In this document: positions 17,398 to 25,647 of the stretch, piece by piece | How the letters are laid out: every line of letters starts with the position of its first letter | Position numbering within the stretch: the first letter of the stretch is position 1 | Source: Actinomycetota bacterium | GTDB taxonomy: Bacteria > Actinomycetota > Thermoleophilia > Gaiellales > F1-60-MAGs149 | Direction: 5' to 3' | DNA: 48,355 bases | Assembly (NCBI GenBank): GCA_009885805.1 | Contig: VFJZ01000038.1 | Coordinates: forward strand, 1-48,355 | Made by a program: the position numbers and the translations under genes | The notes under the pieces: model-generated | Database searches by the model: none | What the model was told of the DNA's origin: nothing | The model's input: only the letters and a program-made list of their open reading frames with translations

Positions 17398-18268
17398 CGG
17401 CCGCGGCGGCGGCGACCGCCGCGTCGGGAAGAGCCGCCGCCTCATCCGCCTTGACGGCAGCGGACTCGGCCCGCCGCTGGCTGGCGCGGCTGACAAGCAT
17501 GAAGACCGCGATCAGCACGAACGAGAACAGCGTCGTCAGCACACCGAGCGAGTACACATACGGGCGGAGCACCGACGCCGACGTGATCCGGAAGATCTCG
17601 AGCGGTAGCGTCTGCGTCGGCCCGGCGACCAGGAACGTGCGCTCGAACTCGTTCCACGCCAGAGTGAAGCCGAACAGCCCGGCGCCGAACACACCGGTCC
17701 AGACGATCGGCAGCGTCACCTCGCGGAACGTCACGATCGACGAGGCGCCGAGGTCGCGCGCCGCCTCCTCCGCCCGCGCGTCGTAGCGATTGAACACGGC
17801 CGTCATCACGAGGAAGCCGAACGGCAGCGCCCACACCACCTGCACGCCGAGCGCCGTCGTGTAGATGCCGGTGTCGAGGCCGACGTAGTAGGACAGCAGC
17901 GACAGCCCGAGTGAGATGAGGATGCCCGGCGTCATGAGGCTGAGCAGGATCCCGTAGAAGAGGATGCCCGAGCCCCGGAAACGGCGCCGGAAGGCCATGC
18001 CGAGCGACATCGACAGCAGCGCCGTGATCGCGGCGACGATCAGGCTCAGCCGAATCGAGACGCCGGTCGCGTCACGGACACCTTGCAGCGAGTCCGCGAA
18101 GAGCTCCGAGTACCAGTGACCCGAGACGAGGCCGCGCGCCGGGAACGTCTGCGAGCCGAACGGCCCCTGCAGCGACAGCACGGCCATCGCGAGCATCGGT
18201 CCATAGAGAAAGAGGGTGAAGAGCCCGAAGAAGATACCGAGCAGCCACTTGGTGCGCCTCGAAACCAT
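17390..18268 (-). CDS. ABC transporter permease, spermidine/putrescine type (PotC-like)
   Basis: The 292-residue inner-membrane protein has about six hydrophobic segments, beginning with WLLGIFFGLFTLFLYGPMLA, and carries the cytoplasmic EAA loop EEAARDLGASSIVTFREVTL that contacts the ATPase. The sequence FNRYDARAEEAARDLGAS is typical of PotC/PotI-type permeases. The last 30 residues are Ala-rich and probably unstructured. It is separated from the other permease by a single base and overlaps the SDR gene by 8 bp. Confidence 0.9.
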   Translation of the reverse strand: MVSRRTKWLLGIFFGLFTLFLYGPMLAMAVLSLQGPFGSQTFPARGLVSGHWYSELFADSLQGVRDATGVSIRLSLIVAAITALLSMSLGMAFRRRFRGSGILFYGILLSLMTPGILISLGLSLLSYYVGLDTGIYTTALGVQVVWALPFGFLVMTAVFNRYDARAEEAARDLGASSIVTFREVTLPIVWTGVFGAGLFGFTLAWNEFERTFLVAGPTQTLPLEIFRITSASVLRPYVYSLGVLTTLFSFVLIAVFMLVSRASQRRAESAAVKADEAAALPDAAVAAAAAGD

Positions 18269-18269
18269 C

Positions 18270-19238
18270 TCAGACCGCCTCGCGCAGCTTCGCGAATCGG
18301 AGCAACACGGCGACGCCGATCATCATCACGGCCACCAGGATCGAGGACCCGGCGGCAGCCGCAGGCAGGTCGATGTTCGTGTAATAGGACCGGACGATCG
18401 TGCCGACGCTCTGGATCTGGTTGCCGCCGATGATCTGCACCGTCGCAAACTCACCCATCACGAGCACGAACACGAAGATGCAGCCGATCAGGACGCCGGG
18501 GAGCGACAGCGGCAGGATCACCTCGCGGAACACCTTGTATGGCGACGCACCCAGGTCGCGCGCCGCCTCGACCGCACTCTGGTCGATCGTCGCGAGCTGG
18601 AAGAAGATCGGCGTCACCATGAACAGCACGTAGAGCTGCACGAGGGCGAGGACAACCGCGAAGTTCGAGAACAGGAGGAAGTCGAGTGGCGCGGAGATGA
18701 TCCCGAGCTTCTCGAGGCCGTAGTTGATCGCACCCTGCCGGCCGAGGATCGGGTACCAGGCGATGATCCGGATGACGTACGCCGTCCAGAACGGCGCTAG
18801 CACGACGATGAACAGCGCGATCTGCAGGCGGATGCTCTTGATGCAGACGGCGAGGAAGTACGCAACCGGGTAGGCGATCAGGAGACACAGGACGAGAACG
18901 ATGAACGCGTTCTTCAGCGTGTCGACGAGCACCTCGCGGTACACGACGGTATCGAACAGTCTGCCGTAGTTCGAGAACGTCCACTTGAAGGCATCGAAGC
19001 CGGTGTTGGTCTTCGTCCAGAACGACGCCAGGACGATCATCGTCACGGGCGCGATCAGGAACACGAGCAGCCACAACGCGCCAGGGCCGGCCCAGCCAAG
19101 CGTCACCCAGCCGGAGCGCCGCGGACCGGTGGTGGCGAGCACGGCGCCGGACATCGTCGCGTCGCCGAGCATCGCCTCCGCCGCCTCCACCTCCCGACGC
19201 GCCTCCTCGAGCGCACCGCTGCCCTGCTCAGAGCTCAA
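18270..19238 (-). CDS. ABC transporter permease, spermidine/putrescine type (PotB-like)
   Basis: The protein is up to 322 residues long with about six membrane segments; the first is GALWLLVFLIAPVTMIVLAS. The EAA loop EAARDLGASPYKVFREVILP is intact, as is the PotB-like AYVIRIIAWYPILG segment. It forms the channel with the PotC-like permease. The start is uncertain: TTG at 19238 overlaps the ATPase stop by 11 bp, while ATG at 19172 has the better ribosome-binding sequence GGAGGTGGAGG upstream and removes an acidic, non-conserved N-terminus. Confidence 0.88.
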   Translation of the reverse strand: MSSEQGSGALEEARREVEAAEAMLGDATMSGAVLATTGPRRSGWVTLGWAGPGALWLLVFLIAPVTMIVLASFWTKTNTGFDAFKWTFSNYGRLFDTVVYREVLVDTLKNAFIVLVLCLLIAYPVAYFLAVCIKSIRLQIALFIVVLAPFWTAYVIRIIAWYPILGRQGAINYGLEKLGIISAPLDFLLFSNFAVVLALVQLYVLFMVTPIFFQLATIDQSAVEAARDLGASPYKVFREVILPLSLPGVLIGCIFVFVLVMGEFATVQIIGGNQIQSVGTIVRSYYTNIDLPAAAAGSSILVAVMMIGVAVLLRFAKLREAV

Positions 19239-20370
19239 GGAGCTGCCCGTCCTCGAGGTTCCAGGAGACGGTCACGTCCTGACCCTCGAACGCGCGGATC
19301 TCGGCGTAGCGCGCCTCGTCCACCTTGGCCAGGAACGGCTCGCCCTGAACGTCGAGGTGCAGCTTGACGGAGTCACCGAGATACTCGGCGAAGTTGAGGC
19401 GTGCGCGGCCGGCGTTGACGGCGGCCGCTTCGGGCGAGGTCGAGACCTGGACGGCGCTGGCGCGAATCGTCATCGCCGTCTCCTGCCCGACCGGCAGGTC
19501 GCCCCTGACCGCACCGCGCAGTAGCTTGCCCTGGACGGTGACGACGCCGTCGCGCGACTCGACGACCGGCCCGCGGATGGTGTTGTTGTCACCCATGAAC
19601 TTGGCGACGAACACGTTCTTCGGATGCCGCGCGAGATCGGTCGGCGTGCCCACCTGCTGCAGGCGACCGTCGTCCATGACGACGATACGGTCGGCCATCG
19701 ACAGCGCCTCTTCCTGGTTGTGCGTCACATGGATGAACGTGATGCCGAGGTCGCGCTGGAGGGCGCGCAACTCGACGCGCATGCGCAGCTGCAACAGGCG
19801 GTCGAGGTCGCCGAACGGCTCGTCGAGCAGGATCGCCTTCGGTCGCGTCACGAGCACGCGCGACAGCGCGACCCGCTGCTGCTGACCGCTCGAGAGCTCG
19901 CGCGGCTTCCGGTTCGCCATCTGACCGAGCCCGACGAGGTCGATCGCGTCGCGCGCCTGCTTCTCGCGCTCGACCTTGCCGATGCCTCGCATCTTGAGGC
20001 CGAAGGCGACGTTCTGGAGGACGTTGCGGTGCGGGAATAGTGCGAAATGCTGGAAGACGGTCGTCACGGGCCGCTTGGCCGGGGTGACGCCGTTGAGGAT
20101 CTCGCCGTCAAGCGAGATCGTGCCCTGCGACGGCTCGTCGTGGCCGCCGATCATGCGCAGCGTCGTCGTCTTGCCGCAGCCGGACGGGCCGAGGAAGACG
20201 ACGTACTCGCCGTTTGCGATATGGAGGTTGACGTCCTCGACCGCGACGACACCGCCCGGGAAGACCCGGTACACGCCGTCGAGGTGGAGGCCCGAGCCTC
20301 CGCCGGACGAGCCGACGGGGGCGGCCGAAGCCGCCCCCGCCGTGGCCTGACTGGCCGGTGTCGTACTCAC
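19228..20370 (-). CDS. ABC transporter ATP-binding protein, spermidine/putrescine type (PotA-like)
   Basis: The 380-residue ATPase has Walker A GPSGCGKTT (61-69), Q-loop Gln107 in FQHFALFP, the signature LSSGQQQRVALSR (159-171; the usual LSGGQ reads LSSGQ), Walker B ILLDEPFGDLD with Glu184, and the H-loop HVTHNQEEA. The C-terminal ~130 residues form the TOBE/MOP-like regulatory domain seen in PotA and CysA. The GTG start at 20370 shares GTGA with the end of the binding-protein gene. The Ser/Gly-rich first 28 residues look like a flexible leader. Confidence 0.93.
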   Translation of the reverse strand: MSTTPASQATAGAASAAPVGSSGGGSGLHLDGVYRVFPGGVVAVEDVNLHIANGEYVVFLGPSGCGKTTTLRMIGGHDEPSQGTISLDGEILNGVTPAKRPVTTVFQHFALFPHRNVLQNVAFGLKMRGIGKVEREKQARDAIDLVGLGQMANRKPRELSSGQQQRVALSRVLVTRPKAILLDEPFGDLDRLLQLRMRVELRALQRDLGITFIHVTHNQEEALSMADRIVVMDDGRLQQVGTPTDLARHPKNVFVAKFMGDNNTIRGPVVESRDGVVTVQGKLLRGAVRGDLPVGQETAMTIRASAVQVSTSPEAAAVNAGRARLNFAEYLGDSVKLHLDVQGEPFLAKVDEARYAEIRAFEGQDVTVSWNLEDGQLLEL

Positions 20371-21731
20371 GCGTTCTGGAACTCCTGCCACTTCTGCAGG
20401 ACGTAGTCGGCCTCGTCCATGCGCGAGTTCCAAGCGCTGAAGTTGCCGATCCGCTGCTCGTACGCGCCACCGTCACGCGTCGTGCCGGACTTGATGACGA
20501 CGGTCTTGCCGTCAGGACCGAGCAGGTCCTTCGGAGCCGGCTCACCGTTCAGCCAGTACGCGGCGTCCTCGGCGGGCAGGCCCTGGCGGGACGCGTCGAT
20601 GACCGCGTTGTAGTAGCCCTGCGAGGCCATGATGCCGGCCGGCTCGGGCGTGTTCCACCAGTTGATGTACTCCCAGACTGCGGCCAGCTTGGCCGGGTCC
20701 TCGGCGACGTGGGTGAGGATCGACATGCCGCCGCCCCAACCGCGATAGCCCTCCTTCGGCGCCGCGTAGCGCACCGGGAAGTCCTGACCCTGGAGCAGGG
20801 TCACGGCCGGTGACCACATCGACTCGACGACGACCTCGCCGGACTGCATCAGGTTGACGGAGTCCTCGAAGACCGTCCAGAAGGCACGGAAGTGACCGCC
20901 CTTCTTCAGCTCCGTCAGGAGCTTGAGGAGCTCGTCGATCTCGGCCTTCGTCATGTTGCCCTTGTCGGCGAAGGTCATCTTGCCCGCCGCCTCGGCCGCC
21001 ATCGCGGCGTCGATCAGGCCGATCTCCGGGTCGCCGATGAGCGCGACGCGACCCTTCAACTCCGGGTCGAGAAGGATCGCCCACGAGTCCTGCTCGCCGA
21101 GCTCATCGACGTTGTAGCCGAAGGAGTCGGAGTTGTGATTGGCGGGCGCCATCGTCAGCTTCGCCGTCTCGCCCGTTGCGAACGTCGTGCCGTCGTCCTC
21201 GAGGAAGATCTTGCGGAACGGCGCGTCGCCGTCACCGGGATTGCCGCCGGCGGCGAGCGCGCCGGTCTTGTGCAGCGGCGACACCTCGGCCCAGCGGGTG
21301 ATGTTGGCCGCGTCGAGCACCATCAGGTTGCCCGACGGCCAGATCTGGTCCATCTGGTGGAAGTACCCGGACAGGATGTCCTGCGTGTCCGGCGTGGTGA
21401 GCACGATCTGGGCCGTCTCCGGCGTCGACTTGACCGTGAACTCGACCGTGACGCCCGGGTGGGACGCCTCGTAAGCGGCCTTGATCGGATCCTGCAGGTC
21501 GACGCCGAGGCCGACGATGCGGATCGCACCCTGGTACGCGGCCGCTGGCGGCGCGTCCGTGGCAGCCGGCACCGGCGTCGATGCGGGCGTAGCGGCCGGT
21601 TCGTCGTCGCCGCCGCACGCCGCGAGGCCGCCCGCGAGCGCCCCGAGGCCGATACCTGCCGCACCTGCACGACCGACGAACTGCCGACGGCTCATCCTGC
21701 GGATGTCGCCGGGCCCGTAGCTCTGGCTCAT
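20367..21731 (-). CDS. Extracellular solute-binding protein of a polyamine-type ABC importer (PotD-like), Tat lipoprotein
   Basis: The 454-residue protein carries a twin-arginine signal (MSRRQFVGRAGAAG) ending in a lipobox, GGLAAC with Cys39, then a Ala/Pro/Thr linker. The mature part, from AIRIVGLGVDLQDPIKA onward, resembles PotD/PotF-like periplasmic binding proteins, with SFGYNVDELGEQDSWAILLD and EYINWWNTPEPAGIMASQG typical of that group. It captures the substrate outside the cell and delivers it to the two permeases. The ATG at 21731 has GGAGGAGAGG upstream. It is the first gene of the operon, behind a good promoter. A polyamine or other cationic or hydantoin-related ligand is possible. 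Confidence 0.92.
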   Translation of the reverse strand: MSQSYGPGDIRRMSRRQFVGRAGAAGIGLGALAGGLAACGGDDEPAATPASTPVPAATDAPPAAAYQGAIRIVGLGVDLQDPIKAAYEASHPGVTVEFTVKSTPETAQIVLTTPDTQDILSGYFHQMDQIWPSGNLMVLDAANITRWAEVSPLHKTGALAAGGNPGDGDAPFRKIFLEDDGTTFATGETAKLTMAPANHNSDSFGYNVDELGEQDSWAILLDPELKGRVALIGDPEIGLIDAAMAAEAAGKMTFADKGNMTKAEIDELLKLLTELKKGGHFRAFWTVFEDSVNLMQSGEVVVESMWSPAVTLLQGQDFPVRYAAPKEGYRGWGGGMSILTHVAEDPAKLAAVWEYINWWNTPEPAGIMASQGYYNAVIDASRQGLPAEDAAYWLNGEPAPKDLLGPDGKTVVIKSGTTRDGGAYEQRIGNFSAWNSRMDEADYVLQKWQEFQNA

Positions 21732-21787
21732 GCGCCTCTCCTCCTGGTCACCAGGCACCCCCTCCTCGGAGCACCTTCGTGGGATCC

Positions 21788-21816
21788 TTTATAGACGATT
21801 GTCCGGCGGACGGCAA
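21788..21816 (-). promoter_or_regulatory. Promoter of the ABC importer operon
   Basis: On the minus strand, -35 TTGCCG (21816-21811) is followed by a 17-bp spacer and -10 TATAAA (21793-21788). This is a near-consensus sigma-70-type promoter about 57 bp upstream of the binding-protein start. A short GTCC-GGC-GGAC palindrome (21801-21811) lies between the boxes. Confidence 0.65.
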
Positions 21817-21819
21817 ACA

Positions 21820-21838
21820 CTGTATACGCGCGATACAG
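21820..21838. promoter_or_regulatory. CTGTAT-N7-ATACAG operator in the divergent region
   Basis: A perfect 6-bp inverted repeat, CTGTAT-acgcgcg-ATACAG, lies just upstream of the ABC promoter -35 and about 36 bp before the divergent hydantoinase-like gene. It contains GTATAC, the core of many FCD/GntR operators. A candidate regulator site serving both operons; the regulator is not encoded next to it. Confidence 0.55.
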
Positions 21839-21873
21839 CCCGGATCAGGCGTCGACGCCGTAGGATCTCGCGA

Positions 21874-23055
21874 GTGACCGACCTCCTCGTGATTCGCGAC
21901 GCGCTCGTCGCCGGCGCCCGCGCGAACATTCTCGTCGACGAGGCCGGCCGGATCGCGGCGATCGGGGCCGCGATCGAGGGGCCGGCTGAGACCGCTGAGC
22001 TCGACGCGACGGGCCTCGTCGCCCTGCCCGGAGGGGTCGACGGCCTCCTCCATCTCGTCGATGGCGGCGACGACGTCGGCTCGGGGACGGTCGCGGCGGC
22101 GCACGGGGGCACGACGTCCGTGGTGACGCTCGTGCCCTGTGACGGGCCAGGACAGGTCGCGGCCGCGTTCTCGGACTTCGCGACGAAGGCGCAGGCGACG
22201 GCACTCGTCGACTGGGCGGCGCTCGTCGCGCCGCGCCAGGGCGGGATCGGCCTTGCGCGGCAGTTGACGCTCCTGCGCGCCGAGCCGGGGTTCGCCGGAC
22301 TCGCGATCGACCTCGCCGCTGCGGACGAGACGGCGCTCCCCGGGATGCTACGTGCCGCGCGCGAGAGCGACGTGCGTGTCGTCATCCGCACCGCGGGGAC
22401 GCGCGGCGCGGACGCGGAGCGGCAGCGGCTGGCGGCGATCCTCGGCGCTGCGGCGCTCGCGGACCACCCCGTCCACCTCGGGCCGATCACGGTCGGCATC
22501 GACACCGTCCCGGGCCTGACGACCGGTGCCGCCGGCCTCGCGCACCTCTGTCTCCCCGCGCTGCCGGAGGGAGCGTCCGTCGTGCCGCCGCTCCCCGCCG
22601 AGGCCGCGCTGGAGGAACTGTGGGCCGCCGTCGTCGACGGCAGGGTCGGCGAGGTCGTCTCCGATCACCGGCCGCCACCGCTGCGCGGCGGCGAGGGACA
22701 CGTCGGCCTCGCCACCGCCGAGCATCGGCTCACCGCACTGCACGACGCCGGGCGCCTCTCGCTGGAGCGGCTGGCCGAGGTGACGGCGACGGAGCCGGCG
22801 CGACGGCTCGGGCTCGCGCCTCGGAAGGGGTCGCTCACGGTCGGCGCGGACGCCGACATCGTGCTGTTCGACCCGGACGAGCGATGGACACCCGCGCGCG
22901 GCGACTTCCTCGGCCGCGGCGGCGCGCCGGCCTTTCAGGACCGCGAGGTCACCGGCCGCGTACGGCACGTGCTCGTGCGTGGCGGCGTGGTGGTGCGCGA
23001 TGCGGCGGTGATCTTCCGGCCCGGGAGCGGGCGGCCGCTCTACCGGCTCCCGTGA
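21874..23055 (+). CDS. Hydantoinase/dihydropyrimidinase-like protein lacking metal ligands
   Basis: The 393-residue protein is built like a cyclic amidohydrolase: an N-terminal beta-sandwich (LLVIRDALVAGARANILVDE), a barrel, and the typical C-terminus (RLGLAPRKGSLTVGADADIV, then RHVLVRGGVVVRD). The metal-binding HxH of LPGxIDxHTHL is replaced by LPGGVDGLLHLV, so Leu58 stands for the first His. No carboxylated-lysine motif is seen and the mid-barrel histidines are not evident; only SDHRPP keeps the DH pair. It is also shorter than the 471-residue hydantoinase of this window. It is probably not a standard metal-dependent hydrolase; a regulatory or scaffold role is inference. The GTG start at 21874 is 8 bp from a TAGGAT box. 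Confidence 0.78.
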   Translation: MTDLLVIRDALVAGARANILVDEAGRIAAIGAAIEGPAETAELDATGLVALPGGVDGLLHLVDGGDDVGSGTVAAAHGGTTSVVTLVPCDGPGQVAAAFSDFATKAQATALVDWAALVAPRQGGIGLARQLTLLRAEPGFAGLAIDLAAADETALPGMLRAARESDVRVVIRTAGTRGADAERQRLAAILGAAALADHPVHLGPITVGIDTVPGLTTGAAGLAHLCLPALPEGASVVPPLPAEAALEELWAAVVDGRVGEVVSDHRPPPLRGGEGHVGLATAEHRLTALHDAGRLSLERLAEVTATEPARRLGLAPRKGSLTVGADADIVLFDPDERWTPARGDFLGRGGAPAFQDREVTGRVRHVLVRGGVVVRDAAVIFRPGSGRPLYRLP

Positions 23056-23104
23056 CCGTGCGCTAGAGTCGCCGGGCCTTCGTCGCCGAACCCGGGAGCC
23101 CACC

Positions 23105-23866
23105 ATGCCGCGCATCGCCGTGCTCGTCCCATTTGCATTCGATGACGAGGGCCTCGCGAAGCGCCGGGCCCAGCAGGACTCGGTCTCCTGGGGCCCCGGC
23201 ATCGACTTCGAGTACATACCGGTCAAGGCCGGGCCGATGGTCTACGAGGGGCCGCACGACTGGATGATCGCCGACCTGGCGATGTTCGAGGTCGGCCAGC
23301 GGGTGGCCCGCGACTACGACGCGCTCGTCATCGACACCATGAGTGACTCGGGTGTCGAGGCCCTGCGTTGCGCGGTCGAGATCCCTGTGATCGGCCCCGC
23401 GCGGGCCTGCTACCACCTGGCGCTCACGCTCGGCTCGAGCTTCGGCGTCCTCACGCAATGGGCGCCGTGGGCGGCGATCTACAAGAAGAACATGGCTGCC
23501 TACGGTGTTGCTCACCAGTGCGCGGGCATTCGCCACATCGACACGCCGCCCGACGTGAAGAACCTGCTGGGCGGCAAGGAGGACGTGGTCTTCCCGAAGC
23601 TCGTGACGGCCGGGCTCGAGCTGGTCGAGGCGGGCGCCGACGTCCTGATCCTCGGCTCGACGACGATGCACGAGGCGCACGCGCATCTGGTGGCGCACCT
23701 GCCCGTGCCCGTGCTCAATCCGGGTCCCGTCTCGTACAAGGTCTGCGAGGCCGTGCTCGGGCTCGGGCTGAACCACAGCCGCAAGTCCTATCCCGCGCCG
23801 CTCGTGCCGAAGTACGAGCTGGTTACGGCGATGCTCGACGCGGCCGTCGCACACGAGACCGCGTAG
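23105..23866 (+). CDS. Asp/Glu/hydantoin racemase-family protein with both catalytic cysteines replaced
   Basis: The 253-residue protein follows the racemase fold (MPRIAVLVPFAFDDEG, later GLELVEAGADVLILGSTTM and VPVLNPGPVSYKVCEAVLGLG). Hydantoin racemases use two cysteines, in CFGDPG and LGCAGM. Here the first position reads DTMSDSG with Thr78, and the second LGSTTM with Ser185. The reaction must therefore differ, for example isomerase or decarboxylase-like chemistry as known for atypical members, or binding only. The gene lies 49 bp after the hydantoinase-like gene, in the same direction, with GGGAG before the ATG. Confidence 0.82.
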   Translation: MPRIAVLVPFAFDDEGLAKRRAQQDSVSWGPGIDFEYIPVKAGPMVYEGPHDWMIADLAMFEVGQRVARDYDALVIDTMSDSGVEALRCAVEIPVIGPARACYHLALTLGSSFGVLTQWAPWAAIYKKNMAAYGVAHQCAGIRHIDTPPDVKNLLGGKEDVVFPKLVTAGLELVEAGADVLILGSTTMHEAHAHLVAHLPVPVLNPGPVSYKVCEAVLGLGLNHSRKSYPAPLVPKYELVTAMLDAAVAHETA

Positions 23867-23869
23867 GTG

Positions 23870-24751
23870 CTATCCGTCGGACCCTGACGCCTCATCAAGC
23901 AGCGTCAACGCCGAGTAGTCGAGCGCCCCGAGACCGGCCGCCTCCGCCGCCCGGAACCGCTCGAGCGCCGTGGCAAGCGGCCCCTCCACCAGGCCGTGCT
24001 CGGCAGCGACCTCCGCCGCGAGGCTGAGGTCCTTCGCCATCAGCGTCACGCTGAACAGCGACGCGTACCCGTGTGAGGCCGGGTGCCGGTCGTCGACGCC
24101 GGGCGCCGGGAAGCGGTTCCGCAGCACGCGCGAGTCGCCCGTCGAGTGCGAGACGAGGTCGTAGAGGAGCGCCGGCTCGATCCCCTCGGCGCGGGCGATC
24201 GCGACCGCCTGGCAGAGCGCCGCCATGTGCACGCCGGCGAGCAGGTTGTTGCAGAGCTTCGCCGCCTGGCCGGCCCCGTGTCCGCCAACGTGGACGACGT
24301 GCGTGCCGAGGGCCGCGAGGACCGGTTCGGCGCTCGCGAACGCGGCTCCGTCGCCGCCGCACATGATCGTCAGCGACGCCGCCTCGGCGCCGACCGGACC
24401 GCCGGAGACGGGCGCGTCGAGGGTGGCGACGCCGAGGGTCGCCGCGAGCCGGCGGGCCAGCGCCGGCGGCGAGGTGGAGAGGTCGATCAGCAGCGCGCCG
24501 CGATCGATCACGGCCGCGACCGTCGTCGCCGTCTCCTCCACCGCCGCCGGCGACGGCAGGGAGAGCAGGACGATGTTGGCGGTCGCTGCGGCATCGCGGG
24601 CGTCGGTCGCCCGTCGCGCTCCCGCGGCGACGGCGTCGTCGAGCGCGGTCGGCGCCAGATCGTGGACGGCCAGATCGTGGCCGGCAGCGACGAGGTGGCG
24701 CGCGAAGTGGCGCCCCATCGTGCCGACGCCGATCAGCGCGAGACGGGTCAC
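23870..24751 (-). CDS. 3-hydroxyisobutyrate dehydrogenase-like NAD(P)-dependent beta-hydroxyacid dehydrogenase
   Basis: The 293-residue protein has LALIGVGTMGRHFARHLVAAG (GxGxMG), the substrate motif TLDAPVSGGPVGAEAASLTI, and the catalytic-lysine segment GAGQAAKLCNNLL. Members oxidise 3-hydroxyisobutyrate, tartronate semialdehyde-type or related beta-hydroxy acids. The GTG start overlaps the lyase stop by GTGA, so it is the last of three coupled leftward genes (hydrolase, lyase, dehydrogenase). Upstream in-frame extensions lie inside the lyase gene and were rejected. Confidence 0.9.
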   Translation of the reverse strand: MTRLALIGVGTMGRHFARHLVAAGHDLAVHDLAPTALDDAVAAGARRATDARDAAATANIVLLSLPSPAAVEETATTVAAVIDRGALLIDLSTSPPALARRLAATLGVATLDAPVSGGPVGAEAASLTIMCGGDGAAFASAEPVLAALGTHVVHVGGHGAGQAAKLCNNLLAGVHMAALCQAVAIARAEGIEPALLYDLVSHSTGDSRVLRNRFPAPGVDDRHPASHGYASLFSVTLMAKDLSLAAEVAAEHGLVEGPLATALERFRAAEAAGLGALDYSALTLLDEASGSDG

Positions 24752-25647
24752 GCGCCGACGGGGACGAACGGGCCGGCGCGGTGCACGAGTCCTGGCAGAG
24801 CCTCGCCGAGTTGCTCGCCGAGCCACGCCGCGACCGCGATCAGGGCGTCGAGATCGATCCCGGTCGCGATCCCCATCCCCTCCAGCAGGTAGACGAGATC
24901 CTCGGTGGCGATGTTGCCCGTCGCGTTCGGCGCGAACGGACACCCGCCGAGACCACCGATCGAGGCGTCGAGGATCGAGGCGCCGACCTCGACACCGGCG
25001 GCGGCGTTCGCGTAGCCCGTGTTGCGCGTGTTGTGCAGGTGCAGGCCGACGGGTCGGCCGGACGCCTTGAGCGCGGCCGGGACGAGGTCACGGACCTGGG
25101 TCGGCACGCCGACGCCGACGGTGTCCGCGAGCAGGACCGCGTCCGCGCCGGCCGCTCCCATCCGCCCGGCGTGCTCGATCACGCGCGCCGGTGGGACGGC
25201 GCCCTCGAACGGGCAGCCGAACGCGACGCCGAGGATCGCGCGCGCGGGCTTGCCCGCGACGCGCGCGACAGCGATGATCTCCTCGGCCACGGCCGCGGCC
25301 TCGTCGACCGTCATGTTCTGGTTCTTGCGCCCGAACGTGTCCGTCAGCGGATAGGTGACGTGGATCGCGTCGGCGCCGGCGGCCAGGGCGTCGTCGAGGC
25401 CGCGTCGGTTCAGGACCAGTGCGGCGAGGGTCGTCCCGCCAGTCCGCTCCGTCGCCGCCAGCACCTCGGCTGCGCCGACCATCGCCGGCACCGCCTTCGG
25501 GTTGACGAACGAGACCGCCTCGATCCGGCGCAGCCCGGCCGCCGCGAGACGGGCGCAGAGGTCGGCGCGCACGCCCGGCGCGAGGTGCCTGGTGTGATTC
25601 TGGAGGCCGTCACGCGGCCCGACGTCGCAGATCTCGACTGCCGTCAC
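24748..25647 (-). CDS. Hydroxymethylglutaryl-CoA lyase-like protein
   Basis: The 299-residue TIM-barrel protein shows VEICDVGPRDGLQN with the metal-binding aspartate, SFVNPKAVPAM, VAFGCPFEG, GLHLHNTRNTGYANA with two metal histidines, and GGLGGCPFAPNATGNIATED with the flexible-loop catalytic cysteine. Family members cleave 3-hydroxy-3-methylglutaryl-CoA or similar 3-hydroxyacyl-CoA. The active-site residues are complete, so activity is expected. It sits between an alpha/beta hydrolase and a beta-hydroxyacid dehydrogenase, pointing to breakdown of a branched hydroxyacid. Confidence 0.9.
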   Translation of the reverse strand: MTAVEICDVGPRDGLQNHTRHLAPGVRADLCARLAAAGLRRIEAVSFVNPKAVPAMVGAAEVLAATERTGGTTLAALVLNRRGLDDALAAGADAIHVTYPLTDTFGRKNQNMTVDEAAAVAEEIIAVARVAGKPARAILGVAFGCPFEGAVPPARVIEHAGRMGAAGADAVLLADTVGVGVPTQVRDLVPAALKASGRPVGLHLHNTRNTGYANAAAGVEVGASILDASIGGLGGCPFAPNATGNIATEDLVYLLEGMGIATGIDLDALIAVAAWLGEQLGEALPGLVHRAGPFVPVGA

